The notes under the pieces were generated by a model. That model saw nothing but the letters and a program-made list of their open reading frames with translations. It ran no database searches and had not been told where the DNA came from. This document shows, one piece after another, positions 1 to 6,197 of a DNA stretch of 6,677 nucleotides; the first letter of the stretch is position 1; every line of letters begins with the position of its first letter. Origin of the DNA: Gallionella sp. (GTDB lineage: Bacteria > Pseudomonadota > Gammaproteobacteria > Burkholderiales > Gallionellaceae); assembly GCA_030690245.1 (NCBI GenBank), contig JAUYGW010000328.1, positions 1 through 6,677 on the forward strand, read 5' to 3'. The position numbers and the translations under genes are program-made.

Positions 1-584
1 AGCGCCAGCACGCCGAGCCGGCGAATCTCGGGCGATTGCAAGATGTGCGAGATCGCCGACGGAGTCAGCACATGGTTGCAGAACACGCTGAAATTTTTGA
101 GATTGAGCGCCTGCGCCTGCCGGATCGTGACCGCCGTCGGCGGCGTGGTGGTCTCGAAGCCGATCGCGAAGAACACCACCTGCCGCTGCGGATTTTCCTG
201 CGCGATCTTCACCGCGTCGGCGCTGGAGTACACCATGCGCACATCCGCACCGCGCGCCTTGGCTTTCAGCAGGTTCATGCCGTTGGCGGCCGGAACGCGC
301 AGCATGTCGCCGTAACAGCACAGGATCAGTCCCGGCGTTTGCACCAATTGAATGGCATTCTCCACACGCCCCGCCGGCAGCACACACACCGGGCAGCCGG
401 GGCCGTGGATCATGCGCACATAGTCAGGCAGCAGGTCGGCGATGCCGTAGCGCGAAATCGCGTGGGTATGGCCGCCGCAGAATTCCATCAGGTGATAGCT
501 GCGGTGCGGATCGGCCTCGCGCGCGATGTTGGCGGCGATATTTTTTGCCAGCGCGCCGTCGCGGAATTCGTCCACATATTTCAT
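1..584 (-). CDS. hypD: HypD, [NiFe]-hydrogenase Fe-cyanide assembly protein (3' end cut off by window)
   Basis: HypD is the iron-sulfur scaffold that, with HypC, holds the iron while its CN and CO ligands are added during cytoplasmic [NiFe]-cofactor assembly. About 194 of the usual ~375 residues are visible. Translation from the ATG at 584-582 shows the family's diagnostic blocks: [11 protein letters not shown] (Cys36, with the GGHTH loop), HGPGCPVCV (Cys64 and Cys67) and [11 protein letters not shown] (about 138-148). Cys36, Cys64 and Cys67 correspond to the conserved redox and iron-binding cysteines known in HypD. The start overlaps the hypC stop as ATGA, and no strong Shine-Dalgarno precedes it, so it is probably translated by coupling to hypC. 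The reading frame is intact to the window edge. The 4Fe-4S cysteines of the C-terminal half would lie beyond position 1, where hypE would also be expected. The family assignment is very secure. Confidence 0.97.
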   Translation of the reverse strand, partial: MKYVDEFRDGALAKNIAANIAREADPHRSYHLMEFCGGHTHAISRYGIADLLPDYVRMIHGPGCPVCVLPAGRVENAIQLVQTPGLILCCYGDMLRVPAANGMNLLKAKARGADVRMVYSSADAVKIAQENPQRQVVFFAIGFETTTPPTAVTIRQAQALNLKNFSVFCNHVLTPSAISHILQSPEIRRLGVLA

Positions 585-808
585 TCTCGCGCGGCTCCGC
601 CGATTTCCGCGAATAGGGCCAGCGTCAGCGCCGCCTCTTCCGGATCGAGTTTTTGCAACGCAAACCCGACATGTACGATCACATAATCGCCCACCGCAAC
701 GTCCTCGACCAGCGCCAGCGACACTTCCTTGCGCACCCCGCCAAGGTTGACGATGGCGCTGTCTTCACCAATGAGCTGTTCGACGCAGGTGGGAATCGCG
801 AGGCACAT
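581..808 (-). CDS. hypC: HypC, [NiFe]-hydrogenase assembly chaperone
   Basis: This is a small chaperone of 75 residues, the normal family length (75-90). It binds HypD to carry the Fe(CN)2CO precursor and then docks on the immature large subunit. The N-terminus MCLAIP is the HypC/HupF/HybG signature; Cys2, exposed after Met removal, is the known iron and large-subunit contact. The rest is the expected small beta-barrel ([27 protein letters not shown]) followed by a short acidic helix ([12 protein letters not shown]). The start is supported by a good Shine-Dalgarno, AAAGGAG at 823-817 inside the end of hypF, 8 nt before the ATG. It starts 3 nt after the hypF stop and overlaps hypD by 4 nt (ATGA). 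It should form one complex with HypD. Its client is most likely the HoxH encoded upstream, although a chaperone shared with other hydrogenases cannot be excluded. Confidence 0.97.
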   Translation of the reverse strand: MCLAIPTCVEQLIGEDSAIVNLGGVRKEVSLALVEDVAVGDYVIVHVGFALQKLDPEEAALTLALFAEIGGAARE

Positions 809-811
809 TTC

Positions 812-1918
812 TTAAACTCCTTTGTTGATGCTTTGCAGCGCGACCCACGCCTGCCCGAGCGAGATCGCGCTGTCGTTGGGCTGCATCTGCTGCGCAGTCA
901 ACACCCGCAGCCCTTGCGCGGTAAGCCTGTCGGACAGGGTGCGCAGCAGGATGTCGTTGTGAAAACAGCCGCCGCCCAACGCGACATCGGTAATATTGTG
1001 TTGGCCGGCGGCACGTTCCACCCACTCGGCCAGGCCTGCGGCGAGCGTGGCATGGAACAACGCCGCGCCATGGCCCGCGCCATTGTTTCCTTTTAGGCAA
1101 TCGGCCAGCACCGCGAGCAACGGCGAAAAATCCAGCACGCCATTTTCCTCGATCCGCCAGCCCTCCTCCAGCGGAGCGACCTCTCCGTGCTGCTGCGCCA
1201 GTTCCTGCAACAGGATCGCGGCCTGCGCCTCGAAAGCCTGCATCTCGTTCACTCCGAGCAAGCCTGCAGCGGCATCGAACAGCCGCCCGGTGCTGGAGGT
1301 GAGCGGGCAATTCAGGTTGCGTTGCAGCATCGTTGCCACCGTCCGCGCTCCCGGCTGATTGGGGAAGCGCTGCACGATCTCGTCGCCCCAGCCCAACTGG
1401 AACAGCACCGCCGCCGCCATGCGCCACGGCTCGCGCGCGGCACGGTCGCCGCCGGGCAGGCGGAGCGGAGCCAGATGGCCCAGCCGTTCGAAATCCGCAC
1501 CCTCCGCACGCAGCAATTCACCGCCCCACGGCGTGTTGTCGCTGCCCAGCCCCACGCCATCCAGCGCCAAGCCAAGTATTGCACCTTTGATGTGATGCTC
1601 GGCGCAGATCGCGGCGATATGCGCGTGATGGTGCTGCACGACAACCACCGGCAGGCCGCGCTGTGCGGCATAGGTCTGCGCAAACTGGGTGCTGTAAAAA
1701 TCGGGGTGCAGGTCGTGCGCGACAATCTCTGGCTGCACTTCAAGTGAATTGCACAGGCGCGTCACGGTAGCGTCGAGCATCGTCCGCGCTGCGGCGCTGT
1801 CCAGATCGCCGATCAGCTGCGAAACATGCGCCTCGCTGCCGCGCGTGACGCAGACGGTGTTCTTCAGCCAGGCTCCGCAGGCCAGGATCGATGGCCCGGA
1901 AAACGGCAGCGCAATCAT
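812..1918 (-). CDS. hypF: Short HypF: Kae1-like carbamoyltransferase domain only
   Basis: HypF makes the cyanide ligand precursor by moving a carbamoyl group from carbamoyl phosphate, through carbamoyl-AMP, to the C-terminal Cys of HypE. The full protein (~750 aa) has acylphosphatase, zinc-finger, YrdC-like and Kae1-like domains; this gene encodes only the last, about 368 residues. Visible blocks are the metal-binding VQHHHAHIAA (His96-98 and His100), LALDGVGLGSDNTPWGGELL (117-136), SSTGRLFDAAAGLLG (208-222), ALGGGCFHND (313-322) and NDSAISLGQA (348-357), all in HypF order. The chosen ATG lies 1 nt after the hypB stop. An in-frame ATG at 1957 would add 13 basic residues overlapping hypB and is less likely. 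The upstream sequence is intact hypB, so no broken N-terminal half adjoins it. From memory, Ralstonia eutropha HypF1, in the same gene order, is similarly short. The domain call is firm; sufficiency for carbamoylation is uncertain. Confidence 0.93.
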   Translation of the reverse strand: MIALPFSGPSILACGAWLKNTVCVTRGSEAHVSQLIGDLDSAAARTMLDATVTRLCNSLEVQPEIVAHDLHPDFYSTQFAQTYAAQRGLPVVVVQHHHAHIAAICAEHHIKGAILGLALDGVGLGSDNTPWGGELLRAEGADFERLGHLAPLRLPGGDRAAREPWRMAAAVLFQLGWGDEIVQRFPNQPGARTVATMLQRNLNCPLTSSTGRLFDAAAGLLGVNEMQAFEAQAAILLQELAQQHGEVAPLEEGWRIEENGVLDFSPLLAVLADCLKGNNGAGHGAALFHATLAAGLAEWVERAAGQHNITDVALGGGCFHNDILLRTLSDRLTAQGLRVLTAQQMQPNDSAISLGQAWVALQSINKGV

Positions 1919-1919
1919 C

Positions 1920-2735
1920 TTATCCAAGCGACGCTTCCGGTTTCGCGGCAACGGCATTACGGCAGCCGTCCTTGATCCATTCCAGCCATTCCGGCATACC
2001 TGCGCCGCTGGTTGCCGAGATGCGGATCACTTGCAGCCTGGGGTTGATGCGGCGCGCGTATTCGATGGCGAGATCGGCGTCAAACTCCAGGTGCGGCAGC
2101 AGATCGCATTTGTTGAGCAGCATCAGGTCGGCCGCGCGGAACATGTCGGGATACTTGAGCGGCTTGTCTTCGCCCTCAGTCACCGACAGGATCACTACCT
2201 TGTGCGCCTCGCCCAGATCGAAGCTCGCCGGACAAACCAAGTTGCCGACGTTCTCGATCAGCAGCAGGCTGTCGTTCGGCAAGCCCAGCTGCTGCATGGC
2301 CTGGCCGACCATCTGCGCATCCAGATGGCAGCCCTTGCCGGTGTTGATCTGGATCGCCGGTGCACCGGCGGCGCGGATGCGCGCCGCATCGTTTTCGGTC
2401 TGCTGGTCGCCCTCGATGACCGCGAGCGGCTGCGTTTCATTCAGCGCGGCGATGGTCTTTACCAGCAGCGTGGTCTTGCCCGAGCCGGGACTGGAGACCA
2501 GGTTGAGTGCAAAAATACCGTGCGCGGACAAGTAGCGGCGGTTTGCCTCGGCGTAGCCGTTGTTCTTGGCGAGGAGATCCTGTTCGAGCTTCACGATGCG
2601 CAATGTGCTCACATCCGTTTCCGCCTTGGCCTCGCGCGAACGGAAGTGCATCGGCCCACCATCCTGGCGTGGCTTATGCAACGGCTTTCCGTTAATGAGC
2701 GTCTGGCCATTCCCACATCCGCATGTTGTACACAT
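1920..2735 (-). CDS. hypB: HypB, GTPase for nickel insertion into hydrogenase
   Basis: HypB is the GTP-hydrolysing partner of HypA that drives Ni delivery to the large-subunit precursor. The 271-residue protein begins MCTTCGCG, the CxxCGC N-terminal high-affinity nickel site also known in E. coli HypB. A linker of about 40 residues follows; it is not His-rich, so this is not a nickel-storing form. The G domain has Walker A SPGSGKTT (82-89), EGDQQTEND (108-116), the G-domain metal-site residues GCHLDA (Cys136, His137) and Cys168 in [12 protein letters not shown], and the guanine-specificity motif NKCD (208-211). Two adjacent ATGs exist. I choose the second, because it gives the canonical MCTTCGC end and better spacing from GAGGTGG; the first starts at 2738. 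It overlaps the hypA stop by 1 nt (TGATG) and is followed 1 nt after its TAA by hypF. Confidence 0.97.
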   Translation of the reverse strand: MCTTCGCGNGQTLINGKPLHKPRQDGGPMHFRSREAKAETDVSTLRIVKLEQDLLAKNNGYAEANRRYLSAHGIFALNLVSSPGSGKTTLLVKTIAALNETQPLAVIEGDQQTENDAARIRAAGAPAIQINTGKGCHLDAQMVGQAMQQLGLPNDSLLLIENVGNLVCPASFDLGEAHKVVILSVTEGEDKPLKYPDMFRAADLMLLNKCDLLPHLEFDADLAIEYARRINPRLQVIRISATSGAGMPEWLEWIKDGCRNAVAAKPEASLG

Positions 2736-3076
2736 CATTCCACCTCAAGTTCCTTGACGCGCATCCCGTCGCCGCCGGTCACCTCGACATCATAGTTCCC
2801 GCACGCCGGGCACGACTCGTAAAGAGCTGTCAGCGGGAAACTTTGCGCGCACTTTCCGCACCGGCCCTGCCCTGCCGTCTCGATGATTTCCAGCCGCGCC
2901 TGTTCCGCGATGCTGCCGCGCGTCACCACGTCGAAGCCGAAACGCAAAGATTCTTGCTCCACGCAGGCCAACTGGCCGATTTCCAGCCACACCGTTTTGA
3001 CCCGCGTGAACCCCTGCTGATGCCCCGCATCCTCGATGAGTTGCAGCATGCTTTCGGCTAGCGATATTTCATGCAT
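2735..3076 (-). CDS. hypA: HypA, nickel metallochaperone for hydrogenase
   Basis: HypA binds Ni and Zn and, with HypB, inserts nickel into the [NiFe] large subunit. The 113-residue length is typical. The N-terminus [10 protein letters not shown] has the essential nickel ligand His2 followed by Glu3. The structural zinc ribbon is CGKC (Cys73, Cys76) and CPAC (Cys89, Cys92), separated by 12 residues as in the family. The frame stays open upstream to 3208, but the MHE start is diagnostic and the longer version would only overlap the preceding gene. The start overlaps the end of the methyltransferase-like gene by 8 nt, with only a weak purine stretch (GGAAAA) ahead, so translation is probably coupled to that gene. 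Its stop overlaps the start of hypB. The identification is secure. Confidence 0.97.
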   Translation of the reverse strand: MHEISLAESMLQLIEDAGHQQGFTRVKTVWLEIGQLACVEQESLRFGFDVVTRGSIAEQARLEIIETAGQGRCGKCAQSFPLTALYESCPACGNYDVEVTGGDGMRVKELEVE

Positions 3077-4013
3077 GACTGTTTTTCCGCCGGAACACAT
3101 AAACTGCCGATTCCAGTTCGGGCGGCAACAGCAGCGCGCCCAGCTTCTTGTCCTCTTCAAGCTCAAAAGCGGATTGCTGCCGGTAGTCTTTCCAGTTGCC
3201 GAACGCAAACTGGTGGCAACTGCCGATCACGATGTAAAGCTGCACGCTGGGCGTCGTGAACACATGGCGCTCAAAATCATTTTGCGAGGGCGGCCACGAG
3301 CAGATGACCACCTGCGGAGAATAAGCGGCCAGCGCCTCGCGGGCATCGAGCTTGACGACCCAGTCGGGGTACTCCACGGATTGGCTCCAGCCGTGGTTGT
3401 CCGTTGCGATAAGCTCTACGCCCTGATTTTTCAGAAACCGCGTCAGGGTTCCGTCGCCTGCGCCAATTTCCAGGCAGCTTCGGGAAGCGATCATCCCGGC
3501 CAGCGCCTCGACCAGTTCGCGTGTATAGAAACAGTAGATTCCCCTCGGTTGCACCAGCGGCATGAGCCGCTTTTTCTGCCAGACCAGCGGCCAGAGCAGG
3601 CGGAACCAGAACAGCGAAACCGGCTTGCGTTCCAGTCCCCTGAAAAACAGCAGTTTCTGCGCGATATAGCCATTGAACAGATTGAAGCGCAGCTTGCCTT
3701 TCGTTACACCCGCATCGGCGGCCAGCGTGGACAGGCAAAGCTTCTTGACGGACTCATGCGCCATGCGGCTGCGGATAAATTGCAACAGGGCGGCTTCCCT
3801 GTTTTTTTGGCTGTCCCCGGAAGAAGGTTTGTTTGGCTGTGCGGACAGGCGCTCGAGGTAGGCCTTCAATTCTTCCGCGACACCGCGCTCAACAATGGCG
3901 GAAATCTCCTGTTGCACCGCCGCCCATTCTGAGGGATATCTGGCGCAAAGTTCATCCAGGGAAGGATTCGTTTTCAGCCACTCCAAGGTTTTTGCGTAGC
4001 CCTCTTGCTTCAT
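3069..4013 (-). CDS. Methyltransferase-like protein of unknown function inside the hydrogenase maturation cluster
   Basis: I do not recognise this 314-residue protein as a known hydrogenase factor. Residues about 178-265 look like a Rossmann SAM-binding core: motif I SCLEIGAGDGTLTRFL (179-194), an acidic strand end LIATDNH (201-207), Asp223 in KLDA, and CSWPPSQNDFE (238-248) at the motif IV place, where N-methyltransferases have NPPY. Residues 1-60 are predicted helical. A segment around 71-122, including LAADAGVTKGKLRFNLF, resembles a TetR-type helix-turn-helix. SLFWFRLLWPLVW (133-145) is hydrophobic but short and flanked by charges, so probably not a membrane anchor. No signal peptide is seen. 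The ATG is the only conventional start after an in-frame stop and lacks a clear Shine-Dalgarno. It lies 73 bp after the endopeptidase gene and overlaps hypA by 8 nt. By eye it is less GC-rich than hoxH, so later recruitment into the operon is possible. Catalytic activity and substrate are unknown. Confidence 0.85.
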   Translation of the reverse strand: MKQEGYAKTLEWLKTNPSLDELCARYPSEWAAVQQEISAIVERGVAEELKAYLERLSAQPNKPSSGDSQKNREAALLQFIRSRMAHESVKKLCLSTLAADAGVTKGKLRFNLFNGYIAQKLLFFRGLERKPVSLFWFRLLWPLVWQKKRLMPLVQPRGIYCFYTRELVEALAGMIASRSCLEIGAGDGTLTRFLKNQGVELIATDNHGWSQSVEYPDWVVKLDAREALAAYSPQVVICSWPPSQNDFERHVFTTPSVQLYIVIGSCHQFAFGNWKDYRQQSAFELEEDKKLGALLLPPELESAVYVFRRKNSHA

Positions 4014-4086
4014 GGAAATATTTTCGACATTGCGGGATTGAGATTCAGGCGAAGCTTACTACATGGCGTCAGACATTCACCAAGCA
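4014..4086. other. 73-bp gap between endopeptidase and methyltransferase-like genes
   Basis: This is one of three gaps in the operon, and the only one without an obvious repeat. I see no strong hairpin, no T-tract, no recognisable sigma-70 boxes and no good Shine-Dalgarno for the downstream gene. On the minus strand a five-codon reading frame, ATG TCT GAC GCC ATG TAG (4077-4060), follows a GGTGA-like purine stretch. It might be a leader mini-ORF or simply chance. The gap could be the remnant of the junction where the methyltransferase-like gene joined the cluster. Confidence 0.3.
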
Positions 4087-4554
4087 CTACCGCCAGCGTT
4101 GCAGATCGCCATCCGCGCACAATTCACGCATCCGCTTGGTTGCCGCCTCCAGATTGGCCGTCGCCTTATCGCTCAATGGATTGCCCAGCTCGAAGTGGTA
4201 GCCGCGAATGCGCATCAGGAAAGCGGGTGGCGCATCTGTTCCATACACCTGACGGTAGGTATGCAGCAGAGCGAAAGGGGTCATCACATGGCTGGTGTAG
4301 CTGCTGTCCTTTTCGGCGGCGATCTCGGAAAAATGAAACGGCTCGGCGCAGGACATATCGGCATCGACGAACAACACCGCGCTGCGATCCAGCAGGTCGG
4401 TGACATGCTCGACCTGCAACTGGTAATCCTCGATCAACTCGACCCGCCCTGCCGCATCAGCTGATCCTTCCAGGCTGCGCAGCAGCAGCGGCGCCAGTGC
4501 ATCGTCGCCGCGCGATTCGTTGCCGACAGCAAAGACCAGGATGGGCGCTGGCAT
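4087..4554 (-). CDS. hoxW: HoxW-type hydrogenase maturation endopeptidase (peptidase family M52)
   Basis: This endopeptidase checks that nickel is in place and then cuts the C-terminal tail off the HoxH precursor after DPCLSCATH. The ATG gives 155 residues. An upstream TTG at 4563 would give 158 and lies only 3 nt after AGGTGA, so ATG 4554 (12 nt) or TTG 4557 (9 nt) fit better. Numbered from the TTG, motifs are VGNESRGDDALAP (13-25), VELIEDYQLQVEHVTDL (41-57), LFVDAD (64-69), SHVMTP (91-96) and RGYHFELGNPLSDKA (120-134). Asp21, Asp67 and His92 match the nickel-sensing Glu16, Asp62 and His93 of E. coli HybD by position, with Asp in place of Glu. The EDYQLQVEH and FELGNPL blocks point to the HoxW branch for NAD-linked hydrogenases, agreeing with HoxH directly upstream. 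The gene symbol is by subgroup and context. Its upstream gap is occupied by a repeat element. Confidence 0.92.
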   Translation of the reverse strand: MPAPILVFAVGNESRGDDALAPLLLRSLEGSADAAGRVELIEDYQLQVEHVTDLLDRSAVLFVDADMSCAEPFHFSEIAAEKDSSYTSHVMTPFALLHTYRQVYGTDAPPAFLMRIRGYHFELGNPLSDKATANLEAATKRMRELCADGDLQRWR

Positions 4555-4566
4555 CAATTGCAAAAA

Positions 4567-4572
4567 TCACCT
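4567..4572 (-). promoter_or_regulatory. Ribosome binding site of the maturation endopeptidase, overlapping the repeat flank
   Basis: The minus strand reads AGGTGA here, 12 nt before ATG 4554, 9 nt before TTG 4557 and 3 nt before TTG 4563. It is the only Shine-Dalgarno-like sequence upstream of this gene. Its first two bases belong to the CTGA (TCAG on this strand) that flanks the 124-bp element. The long arm-to-arm stem could therefore form right next to the site and affect ribosome access; this is an inference. Confidence 0.45.
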
Positions 4573-4574
4573 GA

Positions 4575-4698
4575 CCACGGATTGACACGGATAAGCACGG
4601 ATTGAAAACCAGCTTCAAGCTGGCATGTTTCTCCTGACCGACAGGTCTCCGCCATCAATTCCGGTTTTTTATCCGTGAACATCCGTGTCAATCCGTGG
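4575..4698. repeat. 124-bp MITE-like inverted-repeat element with possible CTGA target duplication
   Basis: The outer 18 nt of each end form a perfect inverted repeat: CCACGGATTGACACGGAT at 4575-4592 and its reverse complement at 4681-4698. With mismatches the arms extend to 36 nt each (4575-4610 and 4663-4698), 31 of 36 positions matching. Each arm is built from three 10-nt units starting CACGGAT. The 52-nt centre holds the palindrome CCAGCTTCAAGCTGG (4609-4623) and a small GACC/GGTC stem (4636-4647), and encodes no protein. CTGA occurs immediately outside both ends (4571-4574 and 4699-4702), as a 4-bp target duplication would. CACGGAT-type repeats occur in many bacterial genomes (my recollection). 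Mobility is inferred from structure, not shown. Confidence 0.7.
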
Positions 4699-4714
4699 CT
4701 GAATTGCCGTTCGG

Positions 4715-6193
4715 TCAATTGAATGCTCCATCCGATCCGCGCACCAGCATGTCCACCCTGCTCCCCTCCGCATCCAGCAATTCCACTTCCAGCGGCATCT
4801 TGCCCAGTGCGTGGGTGGCGCAGGACAGGCACGGATCGAAAGCGCGGATCGCAACCTCGATGTGGTTGAGCAGGCCTTCGGTGAGCTTGCGCCCGTCAAT
4901 GTATTGTCGCGCCACCTGGCGGATCGCTTCATTCATCGCCTGGTTGTTGTGCGTGGTGGAAACGATCAGGTTGCAGCGGATAATCTGGTCGTGCTCGTCC
5001 ACCTTGTAGTGGTGGATCAGCGTGCCGCGCGGCGCCTCGATCACGCCGACGCCGCGCTCCTGCCGTTCGCCAATGCTGACAAGGTCGTTGCCTTGCAGAT
5101 CGGGATCATGCAGCAGCTCCTGGATGACCTCGGCGGCATGCAGCATCTCGATCATTCGCGCCCAGTGGAAGCCCAGCGTCGCACCTGCCGCGTTACCATT
5201 GTCGAAGGCAAGGAACGCCTTGCGCTGTTCTTCGGCCAATGGCGTAGGAATGAAGTCGCATTGTGTCACGCGGCTCAGCGGCCCGACGCGATACCAGCCA
5301 GTTTCCGGCCCGAGGCTGCGCAGGAACGGAAACTTCATGTACGACCATGGCTTCACATCCTCGAAGATCACATCCCAGTAATGCGAGTAATCGTAGTGGT
5401 CGAACAGTGTGCCGCCGTTCAGGTCGCGCGCTCGCAGCCCGCCGTGGTACAAATCCAGCGCGCCGTCGGCGCGCACCAGATTGAGCGTGTGCGCCTCGAA
5501 GCGCCCGAAGTTGTTGTAGAGATCGAGGTTCTGCTCGAACAGCCGCCGCGCCATCGACACCGCCTCGCGGCTCCAGGTCACGATCTGCCCGATATCCTTC
5601 AGCAGGTAATCGCGCTCTTCCACGCTGACGTTCTTGTTCACGCCGCCGGGAATCGAGCCGGTGCCGTGGATGCGCTTGCCTGCCGTGACGCGGATCACCT
5701 CCTGCCCGTATTTGCGCAGCAGCACACCCTGTTTGGCGATCTCCGGATAGGCGGCGGCGATGCCGACGATGTTGCGCTTGGCGACATCCGAGTCGAAGCC
5801 GAACAATAAATCGGGCGCGGACAGGTGGAAGAAATGCAGCGCGTGCGATTGCAGTATCTGCCCGTAGTGCATCAGCCGCCGCACCTTTTCCGCCGTCGGC
5901 GTGATTGTCGCCCCGACGATCATGTCCATCGCCTTGCTTGCTGCGATATGGTGGCTCACCGGGCAGATGCCGCACAGCCGCTGCACCATCACCGGCGCTT
6001 CCCAATAGGGCCGCCCCTGAATGAATTTCTCGAAGCCGCGAAACTCGACGATATGCAGCCGCACCTGGTGCACGCGGTCGTTCTCGTCGAGCAGCAGCGT
6101 CACCTTGCCGTGCCCCTCGACGCGCGACACCGGGTCGATCGCGACACGGCGCAGGTTCTCCGGATGTTCAGCCGTTTCCAGTTCAGAGTTCAT
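4715..6193 (-). CDS. hoxH: HoxH, large (nickel-binding) subunit of NAD-linked [NiFe]-hydrogenase, precursor
   Basis: This catalytic subunit carries the Ni-Fe(CN)2CO site for H2 oxidation and H+ reduction in the cytoplasm. Its 492 residues match HoxH (about 480-490 in Ralstonia eutropha). AIDPVSRVEGHGK (18-30) opens the domain. The N-terminal ligand motif is RLCGICPVSHH (72-82; Cys74 and Cys77), and the C-terminal one is DPCLSCATH (453-461; Cys455 and Cys458). The blocks LHIVEFRGFEKFIQGRPYWE, HGTGSIPGGVNKN, WSYMKFPFLRSLG and VGVIEAPRGTLIHHY closely follow group 3d HoxH as I remember it. Cleavage after His461 would remove a 31-residue tail (ALGKMPLEVELL to GAFN), longer than the 24 residues of R. 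eutropha HoxH. The start follows a strong Shine-Dalgarno, AGGAGG, 4 nt upstream. No signal peptide or Tat motif belongs here. The frame is intact, so the enzyme looks functional. Confidence 0.97.
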   Translation of the reverse strand: MNSELETAEHPENLRRVAIDPVSRVEGHGKVTLLLDENDRVHQVRLHIVEFRGFEKFIQGRPYWEAPVMVQRLCGICPVSHHIAASKAMDMIVGATITPTAEKVRRLMHYGQILQSHALHFFHLSAPDLLFGFDSDVAKRNIVGIAAAYPEIAKQGVLLRKYGQEVIRVTAGKRIHGTGSIPGGVNKNVSVEERDYLLKDIGQIVTWSREAVSMARRLFEQNLDLYNNFGRFEAHTLNLVRADGALDLYHGGLRARDLNGGTLFDHYDYSHYWDVIFEDVKPWSYMKFPFLRSLGPETGWYRVGPLSRVTQCDFIPTPLAEEQRKAFLAFDNGNAAGATLGFHWARMIEMLHAAEVIQELLHDPDLQGNDLVSIGERQERGVGVIEAPRGTLIHHYKVDEHDQIIRCNLIVSTTHNNQAMNEAIRQVARQYIDGRKLTEGLLNHIEVAIRAFDPCLSCATHALGKMPLEVELLDAEGSRVDMLVRGSDGAFN

Positions 6194-6197
6194 TCAC

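Noticed and set aside
36..686. 216-codon plus-strand open frame opposite hypD
   Set aside because: It is Arg/His/Ala-rich antisense sequence over a clear HypD reading frame, with no Shine-Dalgarno or family motif.
765..1427. 220-codon minus-strand frame within hypF
   Set aside because: It overlaps the conserved Kae1-like frame out of phase and is Arg/Gly/Ala-rich without motifs.
1919..1957. Longer hypF start at 1957
   Set aside because: It would add 13 mostly basic residues over the end of hypB, outside the Kae1-like domain. The ATG at 1918, 1 nt after the hypB stop, fits operon spacing better.
1749..2795. 348-codon plus-strand open frame opposite hypB and part of hypF
   Set aside because: It is antisense to unmistakable hypB and hypF coding sequence. 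The translation has low-complexity His/Arg/Gln-rich composition typical of shadow frames in GC-rich genes and no recognisable motif.
3077..3208. Upstream extension of HypA by 44 residues
   Set aside because: The canonical MHEISLAE start with the essential His2 is at 3076; the extension only overlaps the preceding gene.
4063..4464. 133-codon plus-strand open frame opposite the endopeptidase
   Set aside because: It is antisense to a gene with clear M52 motifs, without supporting motifs or regulatory signals.
4575..4698. CRISPR-like array from the repeated CACGGAT units
   Set aside because: The units are only 10 nt, contiguous without spacers, and arranged as two inverted arms; no cas gene is present.
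4811..5809. 332-codon plus-strand open frame opposite hoxH
   Set aside because: It lies wholly antisense to hoxH, whose motifs are intact. The long open frame is a by-product of biased third-codon GC on the other strand.
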